A stretch of DNA of 64,000 nucleotides from Woeseiaceae bacterium (GCA_021773055.1 JAJFKV010000039.1:50699-114698); one strand, 5' to 3'; counted from the stretch's first letter, positions 42,717-53,050 are shown. Notes: a model not told the origin generated them from the letters alone. Numbers and translations are program-made.

Positions 42717-43294
42717 AAACAATTATCACACTTCTGGTTTTGATCACGGCATCGGTGGGTAGCACGGACGCATGGGCCGCGAAATGTAAGTACAAATGGG
42801 AAACCACCAACTACCGAACCGGTGAAAAGGTCTTGTGGACCAAATGGAGAGCGAATCGTACGATTATTGTTTTAGACAAACCCTATGGTTTGGTCGCGGG
42901 CGTCTCGGAGGGCGACAAGAAGTACCTGAGCCTGCAGCTCAGATCGCCTGAGGTAAGCCTGAATCATCGCCCAGGTAAGGCGGAGATTGATGCGGCGATG
43001 GTCATCCCTGAAGGTGCAAAATTATCAGTGCTCTTAGGGGACGGAGCGATTTACGATCTGTTCGCGGAGCGACATATCGTTGGTGACACGAAATTCACAG
43101 CGAACGCAAATAATAACTACTCGCTTGAGTCTCTGGCGATCATTCGATTTGAATTAGACGCAGCAGCGTTTGCGGCTTTGAACGGGCAGAAGGCAACGGA
43201 CTTGCGCTTACATACTCCTGGTCGGAACTACGACATTTCGTTTGGTAAGAAGCCGTCGGACAAGATTCAGAAGTCGCTGGCCTGTATTCTGTAG
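42713..43294 (+). CDS. Secreted two-cysteine paralogue G of a seven-gene family
   Basis: 193 aa, the shortest member. Signal peptide (ending DAWA), AKCKYKWETTNYRTGEK, WTKWRAN, central segment KLSVLLGDGAIYDL, C-terminal block RFELDAAAFAALNGQ and final ACIL. Its N-terminal block is closest to those of paralogues A and C on the other strand. Overlaps paralogue F by 4 bases and ends the plus operon. Confidence 0.75.
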   Translation: MKTIITLLVLITASVGSTDAWAAKCKYKWETTNYRTGEKVLWTKWRANRTIIVLDKPYGLVAGVSEGDKKYLSLQLRSPEVSLNHRPGKAEIDAAMVIPEGAKLSVLLGDGAIYDLFAERHIVGDTKFTANANNNYSLESLAIIRFELDAAAFAALNGQKATDLRLHTPGRNYDISFGKKPSDKIQKSLACIL

Positions 43295-43356
43295 CTGAAG
43301 AGGAGGCCAAGCGCGGCCAGCATTCCATTTCGCCCACAGGGTTTGCACCCGATAAC

Positions 43357-43830
43357 TCACATAGTTATGTGACCGACCACTTTGGTGACTAGCGGCCTCG
43401 CGTCAAGTATTTCCATGGTTACCTCTTCACGAGTATCACTGGATATTCTCCGACCTTTGACAGTCATCGACTCTCTAATATCTGCTGTGACAATTGCTCT
43501 ATGACCTTTGAAATCAATTTCCAGATTTGACCGACTGTATTTGTAATTCTCGGCTATAGACCATGACTCCTTCAGCATGGCGATGTATTCCTGCTTGGAG
43601 GGCGTCAAGACCTGCTCTTGTCCGCGCATATTGATGTTAATAACTATGGTGACGTCGTCACTCAATGCGTCCGAAATCCCATCGACGTCCTTTCTCTTGG
43701 TTGCATGCTCCATATCAGTTACTACGCTCATAACCATCTCTCTTGTCAGTACTTCTTCAGGAGGCGAGCAGGAAACTACCGTAGTAGAAAGGCTGCAAAT
43801 CAGAAAACATACTTTCAGAAAATTCTTCAT
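43357..43830 (-). CDS. Lipoprotein with NTF2/SnoaL-like domain
   Basis: 157 aa. Lipobox TVVSC after a short signal, then a compact alpha/beta domain with the pattern of NTF2-like proteins (VTDMEHATKRKDVDGISDAL, DDVTIVININ, then strands to the end). Such domains often bind a small ligand; no catalytic residues can be assigned. The start at 43830 has GGAG 6 bases upstream, better than an ATG 51 bases earlier. Convergent with the paralogue operon. Confidence 0.6.
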   Translation of the reverse strand: MKNFLKVCFLICSLSTTVVSCSPPEEVLTREMVMSVVTDMEHATKRKDVDGISDALSDDVTIVININMRGQEQVLTPSKQEYIAMLKESWSIAENYKYSRSNLEIDFKGHRAIVTADIRESMTVKGRRISSDTREEVTMEILDARPLVTKVVGHITM

Positions 43831-43952
43831 TCTGCTCTCCTGACGGTATTCGCAGGCTAAAGTATAAGCGGTGCAAGGCATCAGTTTCTTCTGAAAATGC
43901 GGTCTTCCAGCGTAACAATGTTAATGCCGCCAAAGTCCGACATCGTCACTGT

Positions 43953-44438
43953 CTATCGGGTGAGGCCGTTATCGTCGGTTCGCATGAACACGACCGGGAC
44001 TTCTGCATAGTAGATGGACTGCTGTACGGTAACGGCGACGCGTATTGTTGCAGCAGGGTCGGCGAACGCTGGAAATGTTACCGTCATTTGTGCGCCCGTG
44101 CCGAGCGGGTCGCCCGAAGCACTGTTGCCAAGGACTTCGTCACTACCGCTTACCAAAGACAAGGTTGCTTGCGCGAGTCTGAATTCCGACTCAAGCGAAA
44201 TTCTCGTTTGATAAGGCGATAAGTCGACAGGCTTTAGGGTCAGCTTAAAGTCGTTGTTGACGAGGTCACAGGCCCCACTGTCGTAACGACAATTGGATCT
44301 GGCAACCATTGGGTAGGATTCGCCCGGCGTTGCTACCTGAGCTTGCTCGGCAACGATAGAGTCGACACCGTACCAGGCGATTACCGCGAGTATCGGCGCA
44401 ACAAGCATTGCGATAACAACGTGTTTGTTTTTCCACAT
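43953..44438 (-). CDS. Hypothetical membrane-anchored protein downstream of the symporter
   Basis: 161 aa. MWKNKHVV start followed by one hydrophobic helix (residues ~5-25) and a periplasmic beta-rich domain of ~130 residues that includes a possible disulfide pair in NCRYDSGACDL. This resembles FixH-like or similar small accessory proteins, but the match is weak. It lies just beyond the symporter terminator and so probably has its own promoter. Confidence 0.55.
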   Translation of the reverse strand: MWKNKHVVIAMLVAPILAVIAWYGVDSIVAEQAQVATPGESYPMVARSNCRYDSGACDLVNNDFKLTLKPVDLSPYQTRISLESEFRLAQATLSLVSGSDEVLGNSASGDPLGTGAQMTVTFPAFADPAATIRVAVTVQQSIYYAEVPVVFMRTDDNGLTR

Positions 44439-44456
44439 AGCGCCTGATCTTACAGC

Positions 44457-44484
44457 AAAAAAAAGGGGGGCGATTACGCCCCCC
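44457..44484 (-). terminator. Rho-independent terminator of the symporter operon
   Basis: Perfect 8-base GC stem (GGGGGGCG/CGCCCCCC) with an ATTA loop, followed on the minus strand by eight T residues, 20 bases after the symporter stop. Textbook intrinsic terminator. Confidence 0.93.
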
Positions 44485-44503
44485 TTAAATGGGTGTTGCT
44501 TAC

Positions 44504-46237
44504 TCAGTGTTGCGCGGAAGGTGCTCCGGCGCCATGAGGAACGCGAATTTCTTCCACCAGGTGCTGGATGTGATCCGGCGGCGGTGGAGTCATTCGACAA
44601 ACAGCGAAGGCAACCGCGAAGTTCACGAGGGCACCGATGGCACCGAATGCATTCGGCTCGATTCCCATGAACCAGTTTGGAGCCATGTCGCCCATATACG
44701 ATGTGCTCGAGATGAACATGATCCCCTTATGCTGGAATACATACAGCAGCGTTACGCCCAGACCAGCGACCATACCCGCGATCGCACCTTCCTTGTTCAT
44801 GCGCTTATAGAAGATTCCCATCATCAATGCCGGGAAGATCGACGAAGCAGCAAGTCCGAAGGCCAGAGCCACAGTACCTGCGGCGAAGTCCGGAGGGTTG
44901 AAGCCCAGATAGCCCGCGAGCAGGATTGCGCCAGCCATAGCGATTCGACTCGCCAGGAGTTCCTGTTGCTCGTTGATATCCGGTCTCCATATGCCCTTTA
45001 ACAAGTCATGCGAAATGGCTGAGGATATCGCGAGCAGCAGACCTGCAGCCGTCGATAGCGCGGCGGCAAGACCACCAGCGGCGACGAGCGCTATGACCCA
45101 GTTTGGCAAGCCGGCAATTTCCGGATTCGCGAGAACCATGATGTCGCGGTCGATCTTGACCATTTCGTTTGTCGCGGGGTCAGCTGAGTACTGGACTAGG
45201 CCGTCGTCGTTCTTGTCTTCGAACGCCAGGAGACCGGTTGCCTCCCAATTTCGAAACCAGTCAGGACGTTCGTCGTAGACCATGTATTCGCCCGATGTTG
45301 GCTCGATCGTTGTGATCAGGTTAAGACGTGCCATTGCGGCAACTGACGGTGCGGTCGTGTACAGAATTGCAATGAACACGAGTGCCCAACCGGCGGAACT
45401 ACGCGCGTCTTTCACTTTTGGAACGGTGAAGAAGCGAATGATTACGTGCGGCAGACCTGCGGTACCGATCATCAACGAAAACGTGTACGCGAACATATTA
45501 GTCAGGCTAAGTCGCGCATTGGTCGTGTAAGCGGCAAACCCAAGATCTCTGAGAACCTCATCCAGTCGATCCAGCAGGTATACCTCGGAGCCCGTCATCG
45601 TCGAGCCGAGACCCAACTGCGGGATCGGATTGCCGGTGAGGCTGATCGAGATGAAGATGGCCGGGATCGTGTACGCAAGAATCAAGACGCAATACTGTGC
45701 AATCTGCGTATAGGTGATGCCTTTCATGCCGCCTAATACAGCGTAGATGAAGACGATGCCCATGCCGATCATCAGACCAATTTCATACTGAACTTCGAGG
45801 AAGCGAGAGAACGCTACGCCGATGCCTTTCATCTGTCCGATAACGTAGGTTACCGAGGCGACGATCAGGCAAACAACGGCGACAACACGCGCGGCCTTCG
45901 AGTAGTAACGATCGCCAATGAACTCGGGAACAGTAAACTTGCCGAACTTGCGCAGGTAAGGCGCAAGAAGCATGGCGAGTAATACGTAACCACCAGTCCA
46001 GCCCATGAGGAAGACGGAACCGCCATACCCCATGAACGCGATCAGGCCGGCCATTGATATGAACGATGCCGCGGACATCCAGTCCGCCGCTGTTGCCATA
46101 CCGTTTGCAACCGGATGAATGTGGCCGCCGGCCACGTAGAAGTCTTTGGTTGTGCTAGCTCGTGCCCATATCGCAATGCCAATGTAGATCGCGAAGGTGA
46201 AGCCGACAACCAGATATGTTGTTGCTTGAAGTGACAT
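44504..46237 (-). CDS. Sodium:solute symporter large subunit (ActP-like, VC_2705 type)
   Basis: 577 aa inner-membrane protein with ~13 helices and the SSS-family signatures (FYVAGGHIHPVANGMATAAD, FTVPEFIGDRY, GTAGLPHVIIRFFTVP). This subtype always occurs with a DUF4212 small subunit, present here 9 bases upstream. By context (acetyl- and propionyl-CoA synthetases, CrbS/CrbR regulators) it is expected to import acetate or another short organic acid. A ~55-residue Asp-rich loop in the middle (NDDGLVQYSADPATNE) is typical of the subgroup. Confidence 0.88.
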   Translation of the reverse strand: MSLQATTYLVVGFTFAIYIGIAIWARASTTKDFYVAGGHIHPVANGMATAADWMSAASFISMAGLIAFMGYGGSVFLMGWTGGYVLLAMLLAPYLRKFGKFTVPEFIGDRYYSKAARVVAVVCLIVASVTYVIGQMKGIGVAFSRFLEVQYEIGLMIGMGIVFIYAVLGGMKGITYTQIAQYCVLILAYTIPAIFISISLTGNPIPQLGLGSTMTGSEVYLLDRLDEVLRDLGFAAYTTNARLSLTNMFAYTFSLMIGTAGLPHVIIRFFTVPKVKDARSSAGWALVFIAILYTTAPSVAAMARLNLITTIEPTSGEYMVYDERPDWFRNWEATGLLAFEDKNDDGLVQYSADPATNEMVKIDRDIMVLANPEIAGLPNWVIALVAAGGLAAALSTAAGLLLAISSAISHDLLKGIWRPDINEQQELLASRIAMAGAILLAGYLGFNPPDFAAGTVALAFGLAASSIFPALMMGIFYKRMNKEGAIAGMVAGLGVTLLYVFQHKGIMFISSTSYMGDMAPNWFMGIEPNAFGAIGALVNFAVAFAVCRMTPPPPDHIQHLVEEIRVPHGAGAPSAQH

Positions 46238-46246
46238 GTTGTCCCC

Positions 46247-46507
46247 CTAGTCGTCTTTGTCTTCGTGCACGTCATACTCGCGATCGAGCTTGGCCATGCG
46301 TTTGGCGTAGTAAAAGATCAACGCTATGAATATGTAAATCGAACCTTGTTGCGCGAACCAAAAGCCGAGTTTGTAACCGCCGAGAGAGATGGCGTTCAAA
46401 GGCTCAACCAGAATGATCCCGAAACCAAAGGACACGACAAACCAGATAGCCAGGCAAAGAAAGATGATTCTTAAATTCGCCCGCCAATAGTTGTTGTTCT
46501 GAGACAT
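46247..46507 (-). CDS. DUF4212 sodium/substrate symporter small subunit
   Basis: 86 aa with two membrane helices (YWRANLRIIFLCLAIWF and IYIFIALIFYYAKRM). This is the small partner of VC_2705-type SSS transporters and is encoded first in the operon, 9 bases before the large subunit. Confidence 0.9.
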   Translation of the reverse strand: MSQNNNYWRANLRIIFLCLAIWFVVSFGFGIILVEPLNAISLGGYKLGFWFAQQGSIYIFIALIFYYAKRMAKLDREYDVHEDKDD

Positions 46508-46783
46508 ACGTCCCCCTTAAGCTACTTTTGTTGGATTTCTCAGTGCGCAATCTAACAAACCGCCAAGCGTGGCCATTACCTACTTTAGTCTTAGGCGGCT
46601 GCGGAGCTGGCATTTGGTTCGTGTGCCGGCGGATTTTATTACCTGTTTATTCATGGGCTTACGATCCGCAGGTGACTCAAATGCAGATCGTTGAGGTCGC
46701 CGCTGTAAGACGATAGTAGTAGACTTTGCGACTAACAAATTGTGGTCGTCTAAGGCTGCAGATAATCAAGGGGAGATTTTCGA

Positions 46784-49700
46784 TTGATCAGCTGGTGGGC
46801 GTTACTGCTCTTATCGCTGGGCTATGTCTCAATCCTCTTTGCGATCGCATATTGGGGAGACAAAGCTGATCCGAAGTACTTCTCGGGGCGCGCGCGCGCG
46901 GCGATTTACGGCCTGACTCTCGCCGTTTATTGCACCTCGTGGACGTTTTACGGCGCCGTGGGCAGTGCGGCCAAGAACGGCTGGGGATACCTGCCAATCT
47001 ACATTGGCCCGATGCTTGTCATCTTTTTTGGCTGGCCAATGATTCATCGCATTGTAACGATCAGTAAGCGCCTGAATCTCACATCGATTGCTGACTTCAT
47101 TGCGGCACGTTACGGTAAGGCTCGCAGCCTGGCGGTACTCGTAACCGTGATCGCTACGATCGGCTCTGTCCCTTACATCGCGTTGCAGTTGAAAGCTGTT
47201 GTCGCAGGTTTTGACATTGTGTCGAACTACTCTGCGGCCGGTGCTGCGAGAAACGATATGGCCTTCGTCTTCGCGGCAGCCCTCGCTGGATTCGCGATTC
47301 TTTTTGGCACACGCAAGATCGACGTCACGGAGCATCATGATGGGCTGATGTTGGCGGTGGCTTTCGAGTCAGTTGTAAAACTCGCCGCTTTCGTTGCGGT
47401 AGGTTTGTTTGCGTGGTCTCTGTTGGGTAACGCCGAAGCGGTATCGCCGCTTGCAGCGGAACGCTCCGCCGCCGTGTTCCGCTTTGATCGAATGCCGGAC
47501 ACGTTCGTCACTCAGTTGATACTGGCAAGTGCTGCCATATTCTGCCTTCCACGCCAGTTTCATGTTGCCGTTGTTGAGGCGTATGAGGATGCCAATATGC
47601 GGCAGACGCGGTGGACGTTCCCGCTCTACCTGCTGGCTTTTTCGCTGTTCGTTATTCCGATCACGATCGCAGGCCTCAAGGTGCTGCCGCCCGGTGAATT
47701 CGCCGGTGATGCTTTCGTACTGGCTTTGCCAATACAGGGTGAGCAGACGATGCTCACGATGCTTGCATTTCTGGGTGGATTTTCCGCGGCTACCAGTATG
47801 GTTATCGTCGCCAGCGTCGCTTTGTCGACGATGATCAGCAATGAAATCGTCATGCCCACGCTTATGGGCATCAAGATGCTCGGCCTGACCGAGCGGAAGG
47901 ACTACACGCGTATTCTCCTGTACGTGCGTCGAGGCGCAATCATCGGCATAGCAGCACTGGCCTACCTTTACGTGTTGGCGACGGATCGCACCGCAGCTTT
48001 GGCAAGCATTGGCCTGCTATCGTTTGCCGCTGCGGCGCAGTTTGCGCCGCTCATCGTGTTCGGCTTGTACTGGCCTCGTTCGACGAAAGCTGGCGCGATG
48101 GCGGGCCTCGCCACGGGCTTCGCCTTGTGGCTCTACACGCTATTCCTGCCAACACTGGCTCGCGCCGGAGCGTTCAGCGACGCGTTCATTAGCGAAGGTC
48201 TGTTCTCGTGGCCGTGGTTGCGGCCAGAGTCGCTGCTCTTCGATATCGAGACCAGTTCGCTAACCCACGGCGTCGCCTGGTCGCTGAGTGCCAATGTGCT
48301 AGTGAACGTATTAGTGTCTTTGCGCACGCGACAGTCTCTCGTCGAAAAAATTCAGGCCAGAGCATTCGCCGGTCCGCCGAACGGCGCCGGGCCAGCTCGT
48401 CCAACTGCCGCGCGTCACGACATAACCAACCTAGATCTGCGTTCGTTGGCAGAAAGATTTCTCGGCGCCACTAATGTTGAGCGATCATTTGTGGATTTCG
48501 CCGCCGCGGCCGACGTCGATCTCAATTCGGGTGGGCCGGCTGATCGCCGTCTGCTGCTATTTACCGAGCGCTTGATAGCAGGCGCGATAGGCGCGTCGTC
48601 GGCGCGCGTGGTCATGACCGCCGCTTTACGTAAGACCGGTACTGAAATTGGCGATGTCGTACTACTTCTCGACGAGACGTCGCAGGCGCTAACGTTCAAC
48701 AGGCGCTTACTCGATGCAACACTCGACAACATCACCCAGGGCGTCAGCGTTGTCGACTCATCGCAGCGCCTCATCGGCTGGAACAGCCGCTACGAAGAGT
48801 TGATGAAGTATCCACCCGAAATGGTGCACGTTGGCGAATCGATAGGGGACCTGATTCGTTACAACGCGGAGCAAGGCCGCTTCGGCGATTCAAATGTCGA
48901 GCGGGAGATCGCAAAACGGATGAAGCATTTGCAGTCAGGCAACCCGTACCGGTATCAAAGTAACTTCGTTGGCGACAAAGTCATTGAAATCAGTGGTCAG
49001 CCTATGCCGGGTGGCGGCTATGTAACGACGTACACCGATATAACCGACTCCAAAATTGTCGAGAACGAACTCGTTGAATCCAAGGCAATGCTCGAGCAAC
49101 GCGTTGCCGATCGTACGGCTGAGCTGGAGCACGCGATGACCGCCTTGCAACAGGCCAAGGCCGAAGCCGAAGAGGCGAACGCGTCGAAGACCCGCTTTCT
49201 GGCTGCCGCCGCACACGACTTGCTGCAGCCGCTGAATGCGGCCAAGTTATTCGCGGCCCTTCTGAATGAACATCGTGAAAATATGGCGACGGAAGAACAA
49301 GGGCTCGTTGAGCGCGTAGAGAGTAGTCTCGGTGCGGTCGAGGACCTGCTGGGTGCTCTGCTCGATATCTCGCGACTGGATACCGCTGCGCCAGAGCCGA
49401 AACTGGAAGATTTCCCGGTGGCCAGGATATTCACGGCGATCGAGTCACAATTCTCCGCCGCGTTTGCTGAAGAGGACCTGCGCCTGAGATTCGCGAAATC
49501 GTCACTGTTCATTCGGTCCGATCCCGCTCTCTTGCGCCGTATCATTCAGAATCTGGTCAGCAACGCACGTCGCTACACACCGGCGGGGGGTGTTCTGATC
49601 GGTTGTCGCCGCCGGGGCGAGATGGTCGCCATACAGGTCGTAGACACCGGCATTGGTATTGCGCCCGAAGATCGGCGCGTCGTATTCGAGGAGTTCAAGC

Positions 49701-50299
49701 GGCTCGGCAAGCGCATCAAAGGCACAAGACGCGGCCTCGGCCTCGGCCTCGCGATTGTTGAGCGAATCGGCAAGTTGCTCGGCCATGAAATCGCGATGCG
49801 CTCGAGCATCGACAAAGGCAGTATGTTCGAGGTCATCGTTCCGCGTGCCGAAGCTATCGAGATCTCGACCTCTGATGATATGTCGCAAGATAGGTTGCCG
49901 AACTCATCGCTTGATGGAGCATCGATACTTTGCATCGATAACGAACACACTATCCTCGAAGGTATGCATGGGTTGCTCAGCAAGTGGGGTGCTCAGCCCA
50001 TTGTCGCCAATAACATGGAAAACGCGCTTGAGGAGTTAGGGGTTGCCGCGGCTGGTGGCAGCGGGCCGCCCATGATTCTTATCGTTGACTATCACCTCGA
50101 CGACGGTGTAACAGGCATCGAGGTGATTCGTGAGTTACGCAGCCGCTGGCCAACACATGTTCCCGCAATCATCGTAACGGCAGACCACTCAGAATCGGTC
50201 CAGGACGAAATCCGCGAATCGGGAGATGCAAGGTTGCACAAGCCGATCAAACCTGCGGCATTACGCGCATTGCTATCGCGTATGATCAGTCGCCGCTAG
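46784..50299 (+). CDS. CrbS-like SSS-domain hybrid sensor histidine kinase
   Basis: 1171 aa. Residues 1-~510 form a sodium:solute-symporter-like membrane domain; a PAS domain is at ~620-740, then a coiled coil, HisKA with H811 in AAHDLLQPLNAAK, HATPase (IIQNLVSNARRYTP, DTGIGIAPED, RRGLGLGLAIVERI) and a C-terminal receiver with Asp1102 in LIVDYHLDDG. Kinases of this type (CrbS, MxtR) sense acetate or carbon state and act on CrbR/ErdR to control acs. Start codon is TTG, supported by GGGGAG 8 bases upstream. The stop lies in a hairpin shared with the response regulator. Confidence 0.92.
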   Translation: MISWWALLLLSLGYVSILFAIAYWGDKADPKYFSGRARAAIYGLTLAVYCTSWTFYGAVGSAAKNGWGYLPIYIGPMLVIFFGWPMIHRIVTISKRLNLTSIADFIAARYGKARSLAVLVTVIATIGSVPYIALQLKAVVAGFDIVSNYSAAGAARNDMAFVFAAALAGFAILFGTRKIDVTEHHDGLMLAVAFESVVKLAAFVAVGLFAWSLLGNAEAVSPLAAERSAAVFRFDRMPDTFVTQLILASAAIFCLPRQFHVAVVEAYEDANMRQTRWTFPLYLLAFSLFVIPITIAGLKVLPPGEFAGDAFVLALPIQGEQTMLTMLAFLGGFSAATSMVIVASVALSTMISNEIVMPTLMGIKMLGLTERKDYTRILLYVRRGAIIGIAALAYLYVLATDRTAALASIGLLSFAAAAQFAPLIVFGLYWPRSTKAGAMAGLATGFALWLYTLFLPTLARAGAFSDAFISEGLFSWPWLRPESLLFDIETSSLTHGVAWSLSANVLVNVLVSLRTRQSLVEKIQARAFAGPPNGAGPARPTAARHDITNLDLRSLAERFLGATNVERSFVDFAAAADVDLNSGGPADRRLLLFTERLIAGAIGASSARVVMTAALRKTGTEIGDVVLLLDETSQALTFNRRLLDATLDNITQGVSVVDSSQRLIGWNSRYEELMKYPPEMVHVGESIGDLIRYNAEQGRFGDSNVEREIAKRMKHLQSGNPYRYQSNFVGDKVIEISGQPMPGGGYVTTYTDITDSKIVENELVESKAMLEQRVADRTAELEHAMTALQQAKAEAEEANASKTRFLAAAAHDLLQPLNAAKLFAALLNEHRENMATEEQGLVERVESSLGAVEDLLGALLDISRLDTAAPEPKLEDFPVARIFTAIESQFSAAFAEEDLRLRFAKSSLFIRSDPALLRRIIQNLVSNARRYTPAGGVLIGCRRRGEMVAIQVVDTGIGIAPEDRRVVFEEFKRLGKRIKGTRRGLGLGLAIVERIGKLLGHEIAMRSSIDKGSMFEVIVPRAEAIEISTSDDMSQDRLPNSSLDGASILCIDNEHTILEGMHGLLSKWGAQPIVANNMENALEELGVAAAGGSGPPMILIVDYHLDDGVTGIEVIRELRSRWPTHVPAIIVTADHSESVQDEIRESGDARLHKPIKPAALRALLSRMISRR

Positions 50300-50332
50300 T
50301 GGTCCATCAAACCTAATTTGTTGGACCACTAG
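50296..50332. terminator. Bidirectional terminator-like hairpin between kinase and regulator
   Basis: Eleven-base perfect arms CTAGTGGTCCA and TGGACCACTAG with a 15-base AT-rich loop. The stop codon of the kinase is part of the left arm. It lies between two convergent genes, as expected for a shared transcription end. Confidence 0.6.
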
Positions 50333-50342
50333 GCGCCGTCGT

Positions 50343-51011
50343 CTACTCGATCAGAACGGCGCCCCTGGTATTTAGTCGTTGTACGGCAAGCACCGCCTGC
50401 GTGCGGTTGGTTACCTGCATCTTGCGCAGGATTGCGGTGACATGGGCTTTGATGGTTGCCTCTGATACTCCGAGCAGGTAGGCGATCTGCTTGTTGAGGA
50501 GCCCCTCGCCCAACATCATAAGTACGCGAAACTGGTGCGGGGTCAAAGCGCTCATCGCAGCGGCAATCCGTGCCTCCTCACTATCCAGACTGTCGCCACC
50601 AAGTTCGACATTCTCCGGCAGCCAGACTTCGCCCTGCAGGATACTTTCGATCGCAGCCTCGATCGTCCGGATAGGCGATGACTTCGGAATGAAGCCGCTC
50701 GCCCCATGGTGAATCGCACGCCGAATGACGGTGGGATCGTCGACCGCCGACACGACGACCGTCGGTAAGGACCCGTGATTGTTACGCATGTAGGCGAGCG
50801 CAGAAAATCCGCTCACTCCCGGCATGTGGAGATCCAGAAACAGCAAGTCCGCTTCCGGATTCGACTCCACAACCTCGTAGAGCGTTGCAAGACTTTCAGC
50901 TTCGAGCACTTTTGCGTCCGGAACGCAGGTGTGTACCGCATGTATCAACGCCTCTCGAAAGAGCGGGTGATCATCCGCTACGATGAAAGTGCTGCTGTCA
51001 GACTCTGCCAC
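50343..51011 (-). CDS. CrbR/ErdR-like NarL-family response regulator
   Basis: 222 aa. Receiver domain with D60 in LLFLDLHMPG and the acidic pair DDH near the N-terminus; LuxR-type helix-turn-helix in the last ~65 residues (LTPHQFRVLMMLGEG, NKQIAYLLGVSEATIKAHV). It stands 15 bases before the acs stop on the same strand and opposite the CrbS-like kinase, the expected partner. Regulators of this class activate acs and the symporter genes. Confidence 0.92.
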   Translation of the reverse strand: MAESDSSTFIVADDHPLFREALIHAVHTCVPDAKVLEAESLATLYEVVESNPEADLLFLDLHMPGVSGFSALAYMRNNHGSLPTVVVSAVDDPTVIRRAIHHGASGFIPKSSPIRTIEAAIESILQGEVWLPENVELGGDSLDSEEARIAAAMSALTPHQFRVLMMLGEGLLNKQIAYLLGVSEATIKAHVTAILRKMQVTNRTQAVLAVQRLNTRGAVLIE

Positions 51012-51026
51012 TGTCGGTCCGTGTCC

Positions 51027-52970
51027 TCAGTTGCGGTTCTTGCGGTTCTCGATGAGTTGCTCAACGACGCTTGGATCAGCAAGTGTCGAGATATCCCCGA
51101 GGTTGTTGAAGTCATCTTCGGCGATCTTTCTCAGAATGCGTCGCATGATCTTTCCGGATCGTGTCTTGGGCAGACCGGGCGCCCACTGCAACAGGTCCGG
51201 GCTCGCGATAGGGCCGATTTCCTTACGCACCCAGGTGCGCAGTTCGGCCGCCAGTTCGTCACTTGGCGCGAGTCCTTCCATGAGTGTCACGTAAACGTAG
51301 ATGCCCTGTCCCTTTATGTCATGAGGATAACCGACTACCGCGGCTTCCGCGACGGCTTTGTGCGACACGAGAGCGCTTTCAACTTCAGCTGTTCCCATGC
51401 GGTGACCCGAGACATTGAGGACGTCATCAACCCGCCCAGTGATCCAGTAGTAGCCGTCCTCGTCGCGGCGGCATCCGTCGCCCGTGAAGTAGTAGCCGTC
51501 ATAGGCGCTGAAATAAGTTTGCACAAACCGCTCGTGGTCGCCGTATACCGTGCGCATTTGCCCCGGCCAGCTGTCGGTGATCACGAGATTGCCCGACGCG
51601 GCACCCTCCAGAATTTTTCCGTCCGGGTCGACGAGCGCAGGGCTGATACCAAAGAACGGACGGGTTGCGGAACCCGGTTTGAGTGCGGTTGCCCCCGGCA
51701 ACGGCGTAATAAGAATTCCGCCGGTCTCGGTTTGCCACCAGGTATCGACGATCGGGCAACGCTTCTCGCCGACAACGTTGTAATACCATTCCCAGGCTTC
51801 CGGATTTATAGGCTCGCCGACCGAGCCCAACAAGCGAAGACTGGTACGGGAAGTCCGTTGAACCGGCTCGTCGCCTTCGCGCATAAGGGCACGGATGGCC
51901 GTCGGCGCTGTGTAGCATATGTTGACCTGGTGCTTGTCGCAGATTTGCCAGAAGCGGCTGGAGTCCGGGTAGTTCGGTACACCCTCGAACATCATGGTCG
52001 TAGCGGCATTCGCGAGCGGGCCGTAGACGATGTATGAGTGTCCCGTAACCCAGCCGACATCAGCCGTGCACCAGTAAATATCACCAGGCCGATAGTTGAA
52101 TACGTACTTAAACGTCAGCGCGGCGTACACGAGGTAGCCACCAGTCGTATGCAGTACGCCTTTTGGCGTGCCTGTGGAACCGGACGTGTACAGAATGAAC
52201 AGCGGGTCTTCAGCATTCATCGGCTCACACGGACAATCGTCCTCGACGCCGGCCTCGGCTTCATGCAACCACACGTCCCGGTCGTCCTGCCACTCAACAT
52301 CGGCGCCGGTATTCCGCACGACCAAGACCTTCTCGAGCGATGTAACGCCGTCGACCATTGCTGCTGCATCGATGTTCGCTTTGAGTGGTATCGCACGACC
52401 ACCACGAACACCCTCGTCGGCCGTAATGACGACATTCGAATCGCAGTCAATGATACGACCGGCGAGTGCATCTGGAGAGAAACCACCAAAAACTACGGAG
52501 TGAACTGCCCCTATACGCGCGCAGGCCAGCATCGCGACAGCGGCCTCCGGAATCATTGGCATGTATACAGTAACCCTGTCGCCCTTCTTGACGCCTATGG
52601 TCTTCAGGACGTTTGCGAAGCGGCATACCCTGAGGTGAAGGTCGGCGTAGCTGATCGTAAGGTCGCGATCGGGGTCGTCTCCTTCCCAGATGATCGCTGG
52701 CTGATTTGCCTTGTCTTCAAGGTGCCGGTCGACGCAGTTGTGGCAAACATTGAGTTCGCCGTCCTCATACCAGCGAACATGCAGATCATCCCGTGCAAAC
52801 GAGACGTCCTTGACCTTGGTAAACGGTTTCGTCCAATCGACGATTTTCGCCTGCTCTGCCCAGAAGTTTTCGTTGTCATCGACGGACCGGCTGTACATGT
52901 CGAAGTACTCTTGCTCGCTGATCAGGCCGTTTTTCTTGAAATAGTCGTTGATGGCGTAGATCTCGCTCAT
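51027..52970 (-). CDS. acs: Acetyl-CoA synthetase
   Basis: 647 aa, close to the usual ~650. Activates acetate to acetyl-CoA via acetyl-AMP. Motifs: [13 protein letters not shown] (A3), WWQTETGG (A5), the hinge region and [17 protein letters not shown], whose lysine is the site of regulatory acetylation in known Acs. The ATG at 52970 has GGAG 6 bases upstream and the standard N-terminus MSEIYAIND; a longer open frame to 53075 is not needed. Divergent from the porin, with a palindrome in the shared region. Confidence 0.95.
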   Translation of the reverse strand: MSEIYAINDYFKKNGLISEQEYFDMYSRSVDDNENFWAEQAKIVDWTKPFTKVKDVSFARDDLHVRWYEDGELNVCHNCVDRHLEDKANQPAIIWEGDDPDRDLTISYADLHLRVCRFANVLKTIGVKKGDRVTVYMPMIPEAAVAMLACARIGAVHSVVFGGFSPDALAGRIIDCDSNVVITADEGVRGGRAIPLKANIDAAAMVDGVTSLEKVLVVRNTGADVEWQDDRDVWLHEAEAGVEDDCPCEPMNAEDPLFILYTSGSTGTPKGVLHTTGGYLVYAALTFKYVFNYRPGDIYWCTADVGWVTGHSYIVYGPLANAATTMMFEGVPNYPDSSRFWQICDKHQVNICYTAPTAIRALMREGDEPVQRTSRTSLRLLGSVGEPINPEAWEWYYNVVGEKRCPIVDTWWQTETGGILITPLPGATALKPGSATRPFFGISPALVDPDGKILEGAASGNLVITDSWPGQMRTVYGDHERFVQTYFSAYDGYYFTGDGCRRDEDGYYWITGRVDDVLNVSGHRMGTAEVESALVSHKAVAEAAVVGYPHDIKGQGIYVYVTLMEGLAPSDELAAELRTWVRKEIGPIASPDLLQWAPGLPKTRSGKIMRRILRKIAEDDFNNLGDISTLADPSVVEQLIENRKNRN

Positions 52971-53050
52971 CTTAGTCTCCATTCGGTTGCTGCATTGTCC
53001 CGGGCGCCTGCCCGCCATAACATTTTGAAGTGTGGTTATCACCTCCGCAT

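Noticed and set aside
46528..46716. Short plus-strand frame in the promoter region between DUF4212 and the kinase
   Set aside because: No RBS and no protein-like features; the region is needed for two divergent promoters.
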